Of a stretch of 11,654 nucleotides of DNA, positions 5,729 to 11,251 are shown one piece after another. The stretch comes from TC-15 sp034437275 (GTDB lineage: Bacteria; Chloroflexota; Anaerolineae; Aggregatilineales; Aggregatilineaceae), in the NCBI GenBank assembly GCA_034437275.1, contig DAOTUD010000128.1, positions 1 through 11,654 of the forward strand, read 5' to 3'. Position numbers and translations under genes: made by a program. A model generated the notes under the pieces. The model saw only the letters and a list, made by a program, of their open reading frames with translations. It did not search any database and had not been told where the DNA came from. Position 1 is the first letter of the stretch, and every line of letters begins with the position of its first letter.

Positions 5729-6766
5729 ATGATTGGTCTCGTTTTTAGTGTGATCGCCATCGCCGGCCTGGCTGGCATGGGCTTTGGCATCTTCATGATC
5801 GCACAAGCTATCCAGAATCGTGAATCAGCGCGACAGGGCATCCTGATGACCGTCGTCGGGCTGGTAGTCGCCGTAATCTTCTTTATCGTCAGCGCGGGCA
5901 TCGTCGAAATTGCGCCCGATGAGGTCGGTGTGGTCTTCAACGTCATCAGCGGCGATCTGCAAGACGAACCGCTGCAGCCCGGTCTGCACGTGATCATCCC
6001 CGGCATCCAGGAAGTGACGATCTACTCCACCAAGCAGCAGGAGTATACCGTCTCGGGTATGACGAGTGAAGGAGCCGTCCGGGGCGATGATGCCGTTACC
6101 GCGCTCACCCAGGACGGGCAGCAGGTGCGGTTGGACGTAACCATGATCTTCCGCATCAGCCCCGCCCAGGCCAACCGGATCCGGGAAAACTGGCCGGACA
6201 ACTACGTCAACGGCCTGATCCGGCCCGCGCTGCGCAACCAGACCCGCGCGGCGCTGACCGAGTTCCGGGTTGAGCAAATCTACGGCGGTGAGCACGCCGA
6301 ACTCGAAATGCAGATCGAGGAAGGCCTTCGCGGGTTGATCGAGCCGGAGGGCTTCGAACTGACCAACGTGCTGATTCGCAACATCACGTTCTCTGCGGAG
6401 TACGTGAAGTCCATCGAGCAGAAACAGGTTGCCCAGCAGCAGGCGCTCGAGGCCGAGTTCCGCGTCCGCGAGAAGCAGCAGCAGGCCGAACAGGCCCGCG
6501 CCGTGGCACGCGGTGAGGCCGACGCGGCCCGCATCCGTGCCGAGGGTGAGGCCAAAGCGCTGGAATTGATCAACGAGCAGCTTTCCCAAAACCCGGCGCT
6601 GCTCCAATGGCGCTACATCGAGAACCTGGGCGAGGATGTCAAGCTGATCGTGATCCCGTCCAACAGCCCGTTCTTGTTTGATCTGGACGCGCTGGCCGGG
6701 CAGGTTGGGGCGAGCGCCGGCACCAGCGCTGGCACGCCGCCGCAGGACACGACCGGTAACGAGTAG
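5729..6766 (+). CDS. SPFH/band-7 (prohibitin-like) membrane protein
   Basis: A 345-residue SPFH-domain protein. Two hydrophobic helices (about 3-27 and 37-57) anchor it, followed by the SPFH domain (about 60-230), which opens with IAPDEVGVVFN and PGLHVIIPG and includes RPALRNQTRAALTEF and the closing NITFSAEYVKSIEQKQ. A long charged coiled coil rich in Gln, Glu, Ala and Arg (about 228-285) and an Ala/Gly/Thr/Pro tail follow. Family members build ring-like scaffolds in the membrane and often regulate membrane proteases or lipid domains; the partner is not visible here. The ATG at 5729 has AGGAG 6 nt upstream. The gene stands alone, divergent from the Lgt-like operon across a 160-bp region holding both promoters. 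Confidence 0.92.
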   Translation: MIGLVFSVIAIAGLAGMGFGIFMIAQAIQNRESARQGILMTVVGLVVAVIFFIVSAGIVEIAPDEVGVVFNVISGDLQDEPLQPGLHVIIPGIQEVTIYSTKQQEYTVSGMTSEGAVRGDDAVTALTQDGQQVRLDVTMIFRISPAQANRIRENWPDNYVNGLIRPALRNQTRAALTEFRVEQIYGGEHAELEMQIEEGLRGLIEPEGFELTNVLIRNITFSAEYVKSIEQKQVAQQQALEAEFRVREKQQQAEQARAVARGEADAARIRAEGEAKALELINEQLSQNPALLQWRYIENLGEDVKLIVIPSNSPFLFDLDALAGQVGASAGTSAGTPPQDTTGNE

Positions 6767-6794
6767 TCGTCAGCGGCACGGGCACAATTGGCTT

Positions 6795-6842
6795 CCCCCT
6801 CTCCATAGGACGCATTAGCGCCCATCTCGGATGGAGAGGGGG
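6795..6842. repeat. Long intergenic hairpin after the SPFH gene
   Basis: CCCCCTCTCCAT (6795-6806) and ATGGAGAGGGGG (6831-6842) form a perfect 12-bp stem around 24 nt. No T tract follows on either strand, so it is not a standard terminator; it may protect the 3' end of the SPFH mRNA or be a relic of the same CCTCTCC-rich repeat class as 1-111. Confidence 0.6.
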
Positions 6843-6864
6843 ACGGGAGGGGGTGAGGCCGATC

Positions 6865-6889
6865 AAAAAAACTTGCCCATAGGGGCAAG
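6865..6889 (-). terminator. Orphan intrinsic terminator on the minus strand
   Basis: Read on the minus strand, CTTGCCC pairs with GGGCAAG around a 4-nt loop and runs into seven consecutive T residues. No minus-strand gene lies upstream of it up to the convergent terminator at 8125-8150. It implies an unrecognised minus-strand RNA, or blocks antisense transcription into the SPFH gene. Confidence 0.65.
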
Positions 6890-6970
6890 GGACTTGGTCC
6901 GCTTTGTGGGCTAAGTCTGGAGCGTGTTATGAACTTACGCAGGCTGTTTACAGAGGATTGTTCCCGTAAG

Positions 6971-7061
6971 TTTTACCCCTCCCTAAATCCCTCCCCGTAA
7001 ACGGAGAGGGACTTGCGCCTCCCCCCTTTCTCCGCGTGCGGGGAAAGGGATAGGGGTAAAA
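6971..7061 (-). repeat. Tandem-hairpin intergenic repeat, copy 2 (inverted)
   Basis: Bounded by a perfect 10-bp inverted repeat, TTTTACCCCT (6971-6980) and AGGGGTAAAA (7052-7061). Inside are hairpin CCCTC/GAGGG with CCG/CGG (6989-7010) and hairpin CCCTTTC/GAAAGGG with an inner CCG/CGG (7024-7049). Compared with copy 1 at 1-111 the two hairpins are in reverse order and the element is inverted. No target duplication is evident at its edges. Confidence 0.7.
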
Positions 7062-7243
7062 CGTGCATAACAGCCTCTAGCTGATCGTTACGTCCAGTGT
7101 ACAGGCCGGGCGGGCGGTTTGCCTGACGGCTGGCTCCGAAGAAGCTGACTGTTGGGTGGGGGAAATCAGCGTCCATTAGGTTCCTGGAGCAGGATGTGGT
7201 AAAGTTTTGTCACCAATGCGTTCACCTCAAAAAAGCGGAGCTT

Positions 7244-8104
7244 ATGATTCAAATCGGCGATATCCAAATTCACCTTATTAGCGATGGCGTGGTGTGGATG
7301 GACCGGGGCGGCCCGTTTGGGCTGGTACCGCGCCCGCTGTGGATCAAGTACCTGGAACCGGACGACGAAGACCGCGTGCCGATGGTCCTGACCTGTCTGC
7401 TGGTGCGCGCCGCCGGGCAAACGGTCGTGGTCGACACCGGCCTCGGCACCAAGCTCGACGACAACGCCAAGCATATCTGGAACCTGCAGCGCCCGACCGG
7501 CACGCTGACCGATGGCCTGGCGCGGTGCGGCGTGCGCACCCAGGACGTCGACATCGTGGTCAACACGCACCTGCACGGCGATCACTGCTCGGGGAACACC
7601 TACTTCGGGGCGGACGGGGAAGCGCACCCCACCTTCCCCAACGCGCGCTATGTCACCCAACGTTTGGAATACGAAGACGCGATGCGCCCCAACGAACGCA
7701 CCCGCGCCACATATTTTTCGGTCAACTACAAGCCGCTGGTCAAGTCGGGGCACATGTCGCTGCTGGCGGGGGATGCCGAAGTCGTCCCCGGCGTGACGTG
7801 CGTCATGACGCCCGGCCACACGCGCGGCCACCAGTCGGTGCTGTTCCAGAGCCAGGGCGAAAAAGTGCTGTTCGTGGCGGACCTGGCCAGCTACGCGATT
7901 CACTTCGAAAAGCTGGGCTGGATGACGGCGTATGATGTCGAGCCGCTGGTCACGCTGGAAACCAAGCGCCACTGGCAGCAGTGGGCGGTCGACACCGGCG
8001 GCCTGCTGATCTTCCAGCACGATACGCAGGTGCCCACCGCGCGCATGATCCAGGACGCCGCCGGCCACCGCACGCTCCAGCCCGTCGAGGTTGCGTACGA
8101 CTAG
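7244..8104 (+). CDS. MBL-fold hydrolase (lactonase-like subgroup)
   Basis: A 286-residue metallo-beta-lactamase-fold enzyme with a full dizinc ligand set: H109, H111, D113 and H114 in THLHGDH, H192 in PGHTRGH, D213 in VAD and H259 in FQHD. The opening GDIQIHLISDG and the overall layout resemble the subgroup that includes N-acyl-homoserine lactonases, but many members have other or unknown substrates, so I do not call quorum quenching. No signal peptide is present. The ATG at 7244 matches the usual family start, with GGAG 3 nt upstream (tight). An alternative GTG at 7196 has GGAG 6 nt upstream and would add 16 residues; the added segment looks unlike the family. A bidirectional terminator follows. 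Confidence 0.9.
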   Translation: MIQIGDIQIHLISDGVVWMDRGGPFGLVPRPLWIKYLEPDDEDRVPMVLTCLLVRAAGQTVVVDTGLGTKLDDNAKHIWNLQRPTGTLTDGLARCGVRTQDVDIVVNTHLHGDHCSGNTYFGADGEAHPTFPNARYVTQRLEYEDAMRPNERTRATYFSVNYKPLVKSGHMSLLAGDAEVVPGVTCVMTPGHTRGHQSVLFQSQGEKVLFVADLASYAIHFEKLGWMTAYDVEPLVTLETKRHWQQWAVDTGGLLIFQHDTQVPTARMIQDAAGHRTLQPVEVAYD

Positions 8105-8124
8105 CACATACGCTGCGCACACAC

Positions 8125-8150
8125 AAAAGCCGGGCACACGCCCGGCCTTT
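8125..8150. terminator. Bidirectional intrinsic terminator
   Basis: GCCGGGC (8129-8135) pairs with GCCCGGC (8140-8146) around ACAC. Four A residues precede the stem, giving TTTT on the minus strand, and TTT follows on the plus strand. It lies between the convergent MBL gene and the 44-aa membrane protein and probably serves both. Confidence 0.8.
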
Positions 8151-8182
8151 GCACTTATAGGGGCAAATCACGTCCCGGTTGC

Positions 8183-8317
8183 TTATTGGTTGTGACGCAC
8201 AGACTGCGCGTTTTGTGGCGGTTGTTCTTCGCGGCAGCAGCCGAAATACACCATGACCGGCAGCAAAATGCCGACGAACAGGTGAATCATCCAGAAGAAC
8301 GTTACATCGGTAACCAT
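8183..8317 (-). CDS. 44-residue single-pass membrane protein
   Basis: A short ORF with strong initiation signals: ATG at 8317 is preceded at 7 nt by a purine-rich GGAGGAGG, the best ribosome binding site in the window, and a good promoter lies at 8377-8406. The product begins MVTDVTFFWMIHLFVG, has one hydrophobic helix (about 5-26), then a pair of cysteines (C27, C28) just past the membrane, and a polar tail rich in Gln, Asn and Pro. The Cys pair at the membrane edge could be acylated, bind metal or form a disulfide; the sequence does not say. It is not a lipoprotein by the usual lipobox rule. It shares a terminator with the convergent MBL gene. I do not recognise a family. Confidence 0.72.
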   Translation of the reverse strand: MVTDVTFFWMIHLFVGILLPVMVYFGCCREEQPPQNAQSVRHNQ

Positions 8318-8376
8318 TGCAGCACCTCCTCCTCATAACTTGCCTATCTGGACGTTGAGGCGCTTGTCTTACCTCT

Positions 8377-8406
8377 ATTAAACCATTTTCAACCCTCTAA
8401 AGTCAA
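8377..8406 (-). promoter_or_regulatory. Promoter of the 44-aa membrane protein
   Basis: On the minus strand, TTGACT (8401-8406) and TTTAAT (8377-8382) are 18 bp apart, with TGG just before the -10. The predicted start near 8370 gives a leader of about 53 nt to the ATG at 8317. Confidence 0.5.
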
Positions 8407-8446
8407 TCTTAATGTTACTTCAACGGAGGTTGATGTATTGCGTGCA

Positions 8447-9349
8447 TTACTCCTCCGCCTCGACCGCTGCCACAATCGCGCGGTTGACGGGCACTGCCTC
8501 CAGGAACGCGGCGCGCCGGTCGTCGGGGAGTTCGCCGGCCTGCTGCAGCAGCATGTGCTGGGCCGCGCCCAGGAATTTGAGCGCGTTGTCCGCCTGCTGC
8601 ATGGTGTGCAGCACGCGGTAGACCGTCCAGTAGACGCGCAGCGGCTCGTCCAGGCGCGCCGGGCCGTTGTCCGCCAGGTGATGCAGCACCTTCTCGGCCA
8701 GCGCGTAGGCGTCGCTCGTGTAGCCCTGCGCCAGCGCGATGCGTGCCATGCCGGCAGTGGCTTCGGCCTGCTCGGCGGGCGCGTCCAGCGCGATCCACAG
8801 CTCCAGCGCCGCACCATACGCCGCCAGCGCCGCCTCCCAGTCTTTGCGCTCCTCGTGTGCGCGGCCCAGGAAATACTGGGCGTGCCCGGCTCCCCAGTTG
8901 TCGGTGGTGTCGGTGCTGAGCGCTAGCGCCTGGTCCAGCAGTTCGACCGCGCGCGCCAGGTCGCCCTGCTCGGTGCGCGCGGCGGCCAGCAGCGTCCGCG
9001 CCGTGATCTCGCCCCCGCTGAGGTCTTCGTCGTGGGCCACGGCCAGCGCCGCTATGTGATCGTCCGCCGCTGCGGCGTAGTCGCCCAGCTTGCGATAGAC
9101 CGCGCCGCGCGTGTTGCGGGCCGCGATCACGCCCGGCCAGCGCCCCAGCCGGTCCCAGATGGTGCTGGCGGCGGTGAGCATCGGCAGCGCGGTGGCGTAG
9201 TGCCACGCGGCGGCGGCCTGCAAACCCCGGTTGTTCATCTTGGCGGCGGTGGAATCGAGTTGGGCGCGCGTGGTGTCGTCGGCGAGATCGGCCAGTTCCA
9301 GCGATACGACCAGCCGGTCGAGGGCGTCTTGTTCGTCGGGGCGTTGCAT
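8447..9349 (-). CDS. TPR-repeat protein
   Basis: A 300-residue, alanine-rich, all-helical protein with tetratricopeptide repeats. Clear units are about 75-108 (ARNTRGAVYRKLGDYAAA), 115-148 (ARTLLAAARTEQGDLARA), 155-190 (AQYFLGRAHEERKDWEAA) and 196-227 (ATAGMARIALAQGYTSDA), with weaker helical pairs on both sides. TPR arrays bind partner proteins; no catalytic or DNA-binding domain is fused, and there is no signal peptide, so it is likely a cytoplasmic adaptor of unknown partner. I chose the ATG at 9349 because AAGGAGG lies 9 nt upstream; the longer frame to 9379 lacks such a site. The gene is transcribed toward the 44-aa protein gene with a 129-bp gap. Confidence 0.85.
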   Translation of the reverse strand: MQRPDEQDALDRLVVSLELADLADDTTRAQLDSTAAKMNNRGLQAAAAWHYATALPMLTAASTIWDRLGRWPGVIAARNTRGAVYRKLGDYAAAADDHIAALAVAHDEDLSGGEITARTLLAAARTEQGDLARAVELLDQALALSTDTTDNWGAGHAQYFLGRAHEERKDWEAALAAYGAALELWIALDAPAEQAEATAGMARIALAQGYTSDAYALAEKVLHHLADNGPARLDEPLRVYWTVYRVLHTMQQADNALKFLGAAQHMLLQQAGELPDDRRAAFLEAVPVNRAIVAAVEAEE

Positions 9350-9370
9350 AGCCAAATGCCTCCTTGTTGC

Positions 9371-9506
9371 ATGCATCAATCATGTCATCCTCACCGTATC
9401 CGACCTCGAACGGTCGCGCAAATTCTACGGCGAGCTGCTCGGCTTTGAGCTGCACGACCTGCCGCCTAGCGTGTACGGGCAGCGGGCCGCCTACCCGCCC
9501 CAGTAG
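9371..9506 (+). pseudogene. Truncated glyoxalase/VOC-family gene remnant
   Basis: From 9375 the plus strand encodes INHVILTVSDLERSRKFYGE and then LLGFELHDLPP, the classic N-terminal betaalpha unit of the vicinal oxygen chelate (glyoxalase/bleomycin-resistance) family, including the first metal-binding His. The frame ends at a TAG (9504-9506) after 43 codons, where a full VOC protein has about 120. An ATG at 9371 is one base out of frame: deleting one C after it would restore MINHVIL, the usual family start. No Shine-Dalgarno precedes it. The 3' end overlaps the neighbouring minus-strand gene by 16 bp. It is best read as a decayed gene cut off by a rearrangement. Confidence 0.7.
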
Positions 9507-9973
9507 TAATCGTACCCCTGCTGCGACAGATCGGCGCGGTGCATGGCCATCGCCCAGCGTGCGCCCAGCGCCTCCTGGGCTGCCGCGCGCGTCGCCAGGC
9601 CGAACACCGTGTACAGGATCGCCGCCGCACCGAACACCAGCGCGCTGATCGCGGCGACGGCGCGCAGTGTGCCCGCGGCCAGCACGGCGATCACCACGCT
9701 GCCGGCGGTCAGGATGCCGACCACCAGCGCCCGGCTGAACGTGTGCCGCACGGTGGCGCGGCGGTACTTCGCTAGGCAGTCCGAGCAGATATTCGCGGCA
9801 CGCGCGCCCAGGTCCTCGAAGTGCCCGTCGCCGGCCTGGCGCGCATAGCTAAAGGTGTAGGTCGTGCTTTCTTCGCCGCCGCAGGCGTCACAGGGCTGCC
9901 CGGCTTTTTCGTGGGCCGCCGTGTCGCGCAGTTGGCGCAGTTCGTTCTGCATCGCATGTTTCTCTATAGCCAT
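9491..9973 (-). CDS. Zinc-ribbon-like protein with two TM helices, unknown function
   Basis: A 160-residue protein of unknown function. The N-terminal soluble part carries two CxxC pairs, C28-x2-C31 (CDAC) and C63-x2-C66 (CSDC), separated by 31 residues, which is the layout of a zinc ribbon. Two hydrophobic helices follow (about 81-101 and 104-127), and then a short cytoplasmic-type tail ending in a Tyr-rich GYDYYWGG. It is probably an inner-membrane protein with a metal-binding cytoplasmic domain. The ATG at 9973 has GGAGG 5 nt upstream; the longer frame to 10003 crosses the -10 box at 9993-9998. It stands alone on its strand, divergent from the STAS-like gene. Confidence 0.82.
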   Translation of the reverse strand: MAIEKHAMQNELRQLRDTAAHEKAGQPCDACGGEESTTYTFSYARQAGDGHFEDLGARAANICSDCLAKYRRATVRHTFSRALVVGILTAGSVVIAVLAAGTLRAVAAISALVFGAAAILYTVFGLATRAAAQEALGARWAMAMHRADLSQQGYDYYWGG

Positions 9974-9992
9974 AATTCCCTCCGTGTTGTAG

Positions 9993-9998
9993 ATTATA
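9993..9998 (-). promoter_or_regulatory. -10 box of the zinc-ribbon membrane protein gene
   Basis: TATAAT on the minus strand (ATTATA on plus) is a perfect -10, about 20 nt before the ATG at 9973. No good -35 is found 16-18 bp upstream. Confidence 0.4.
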
Positions 9999-10060
9999 GG
10001 CATAAATGGCGCGCAGGTTTATCGTCCGCCGAACAAAAATAGACGATTGTGGAGATTTTT

Positions 10061-10501
10061 ATGATGACGCCCTCAGGAGTAGAGCACATTGGAGCAGGCG
10101 TGACGCGCGAGCGGCTGGACGAGGGCCGGATCGTGGTGTTCACCCTGAGCGACATGAGCACCGAGTCCGTCGACATCTGGGTCGACGCCTGCCTGGACGC
10201 GATGCGCGACTGCGTCGAGGCGCAGCGCCCACTGCTGGTCGTGCAGGACCTATCCACGCCGGGGGTGATGCAGACCGATTACTCCCGGTCGCGCGGCAAC
10301 ACCGTCACCACCGCCTACCCGGAACTGGAAGGCCGGATCGCGTTCGTGCTGCCGGAAGCTATCGTCACTGCCTACCGCATCGGGCGCTACGTGCGCGGGC
10401 AGGGCAACCAGTACCGCCGGCGGCAGTTGTTCATCACGCGCGAGGAGGCGCTGGCCTGGCTGCGCGCGTGGCCGGGGGAGCCGGAAGAAGCGGCGGAATA
10501 A
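10061..10501 (+). CDS. STAS/SpoIIAA-like domain protein, unknown function
   Basis: A 146-residue single-domain protein with alternating strands and helices: GRIVVFTLSD, a helix DIWVDACLDAMRDC, strand PLLVVQDLS, strand RIAFVLPEAI, and a C-terminal strand-helix QLFITREEALAWLRAW. The ending, in which a short strand leads into a helix EEALAWL, is typical of SpoIIAA-like/STAS proteins found in many environmental bacteria. The usual phosphorylatable Ser is not obvious, so I would not call it an anti-sigma antagonist. The ATG at 10061 has GGAG 6 nt upstream; a GTG at 10049 in the same frame overlaps that site. The strong terminator at 10617-10648 lies downstream. Confidence 0.75.
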   Translation: MMTPSGVEHIGAGVTRERLDEGRIVVFTLSDMSTESVDIWVDACLDAMRDCVEAQRPLLVVQDLSTPGVMQTDYSRSRGNTVTTAYPELEGRIAFVLPEAIVTAYRIGRYVRGQGNQYRRRQLFITREEALAWLRAWPGEPEEAAE

Positions 10502-10552
10502 CTGCGGCACGTTACCAGTCGTGATAATGGGGCTTATCGCGATTAATTCAGT

Positions 10553-10581
10553 TTGACATTTCTCGCCTAAAATTTCATATT
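10553..10581 (+). promoter_or_regulatory. Promoter with consensus -35
   Basis: A perfect TTGACA (10553-10558) is followed after 17 bp by CATATT (10576-10581), four of six matches. Transcription would start near 10588, right at an inverted GATAAT/ATTATC repeat, and meet the terminator at 10617 about 30 nt later, so read-through may be controlled. Confidence 0.45.
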
Positions 10582-10587
10582 ACTCCG

Positions 10588-10603
10588 GATAATGTCAATT
10601 ATC
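10588..10603. promoter_or_regulatory. Palindromic operator candidate
   Basis: GATAAT (10588-10593) and ATTATC (10598-10603) form an inverted repeat around GTCA at the predicted start of transcription. A related half site, CGTGATAAT, lies at 10520-10528, upstream of the -35 box. The arrangement fits a repressor operator, for example of an autoregulated initiator. Confidence 0.35.
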
Positions 10604-10616
10604 ACGTTTATTATAT

Positions 10617-10648
10617 GCGCAGATAGGCTTATGCCTGTCTGCGCTTTT
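10617..10648 (+). terminator. Strong intrinsic terminator
   Basis: GCGCAGATAGGC (10617-10628) pairs with GCCTGTCTGCGC (10633-10644), 12 bp with one G-T pair, around TTAT, followed by TTTT and a T-rich stretch. It ends the STAS-like gene transcript, and it also lies between the 10553 promoter and the initiator-like gene, so it may attenuate that transcript. Confidence 0.85.
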
Positions 10649-10703
10649 CGTGTTTTTCAGTATTCGAACAGTTAATGCGGCGAAGAATTAAGGATGGCAG
10701 ACC

Positions 10704-11240
10704 ATGAGTGAGCAACACAGGGCCAGTTTACTCCCGAACACATTCCAGACACCGAATCTGCTGGTGGACCGGTTGATGCCGCTGCTGCTCGACAGCGAGC
10801 TGCGCGTGGTCATATTCGCCTACCGACATATCTTGGGTTGGACAGACACCGTATCTGACCGTCAGGCTGCGCTTAGCATCTCTGCTTTCGAGCACGGCTT
10901 TCGCGGCTCGCCGGGCTGCGGCCTGGGCCATAAAGCGATTATCGACGCGCTCGACCGTGTGGCTGGCTTCGGTGTCCTACGGAAGATTGGCACACCGGGG
11001 CCGAAGGGTCAACGCTGGGGTATTCCAGAACGCGAAGATGAAATCAACTGGAGCAAGCTTCAGCAGCGAATGGCCGACCGCAAAGCGCGCAACCAGGATC
11101 GCACGACTAAGGCGTCGCGCGCCCTCCAGCAGCAGCGTGCCGATGATGACGCGACGGATGACAATGAGTCGCCAGCCCAGGCGGTTCGTCCCACGAACCG
11201 GCAGGTGGTTCGTCCCACGAACCCAATGAAACCCATATAG
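10704..11240 (+). CDS. Replication-initiator-like winged-helix protein
   Basis: A 178-residue protein with an N-terminal helical DNA-binding-type domain: NTFQTPNLLVDRLMPLLL (12-29), a helix ELRVVIFAYRHILGW (32-46), then SISAFEHG (58-65), a Gly-rich turn, and GHKAIIDALDRVAGFGVLRKIG (75-96), the layout of winged-helix replication proteins of phages and plasmids. A charged linker (115-155) leads to two VRPTN repeats (161-165 and 169-173) encoded by identical palindromes. The ATG at 10704 has AAGGA 9 nt upstream. The frame stops at 11240, but coding continues in the -1 frame, so this may be the N-terminal half of a longer broken gene. The family resemblance is from memory; a role in replication is inference. 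Confidence 0.7.
   Translation: MSEQHRASLLPNTFQTPNLLVDRLMPLLLDSELRVVIFAYRHILGWTDTVSDRQAALSISAFEHGFRGSPGCGLGHKAIIDALDRVAGFGVLRKIGTPGPKGQRWGIPEREDEINWSKLQQRMADRKARNQDRTTKASRALQQQRADDDATDDNESPAQAVRPTNRQVVRPTNPMKPI
11183..11199. repeat. Palindromic iteron-like repeat, copy 1
   Basis: GGTTCGTCCCACGAACC: 7-bp inverted arms around CCC. It is identical to the copy at 11207-11223, 24 bp (eight codons) away, and encodes a VRPTN motif of the initiator-like protein. Confidence 0.8.
11207..11223. repeat. Palindromic iteron-like repeat, copy 2
   Basis: Identical to 11183-11199, including the arms and the CCC centre. Just downstream are AAACCCA direct repeats at 11229, 11241 and 11255. Confidence 0.8.
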
Positions 11241-11251
11241 AAACCCATTCT

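Larger units (their letters stand above)
6767..7243. other. Gene-free stretch with hairpins and repeat
   Basis: These 477 bp hold no convincing gene on either strand. They contain a 12-bp-stem hairpin (6795-6842), a strong minus-strand terminator (6865-6889), an 8-bp inverted repeat AACTTACG/CGTAAGTT (6932-6939 and 6965-6972), and the second tandem-hairpin repeat (6971-7061). No clear promoter for the MBL gene at 7244 is visible; a weak extended -10 (TGG then TAAAGT, 7200-7205) is the best candidate. Confidence 0.6.
10502..10703. other. AT-rich regulatory region before the initiator-like gene
   Basis: About 200 bp, visibly more AT-rich than its surroundings, with no gene. It contains a 9-bp inverted pair CGTGATAAT (10520-10528) and ATTATCACG (10598-10606), a further GATAAT (10588-10593), a TTGACA promoter (10553-10581) and a strong terminator (10617-10648). 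Such a composition suits an operator or replication control region. Confidence 0.5.

Noticed and set aside
7244..8104. Quorum-quenching lactonase call
   Set aside because: The ligand set and layout only show the MBL superfamily; lactonase specificity cannot be read from the sequence.
7166..8137. 323-codon minus-strand frame across the second MBL gene
   Set aside because: It mirrors a gene with complete zinc ligands and has the typical low-complexity composition of a shadow frame.
11229..11240. Programmed -1 frameshift at AAACCCA
   Set aside because: The heptamer is not in the phase needed for tandem slippage (zero frame reads AAA CCC), and no stimulatory structure is evident.
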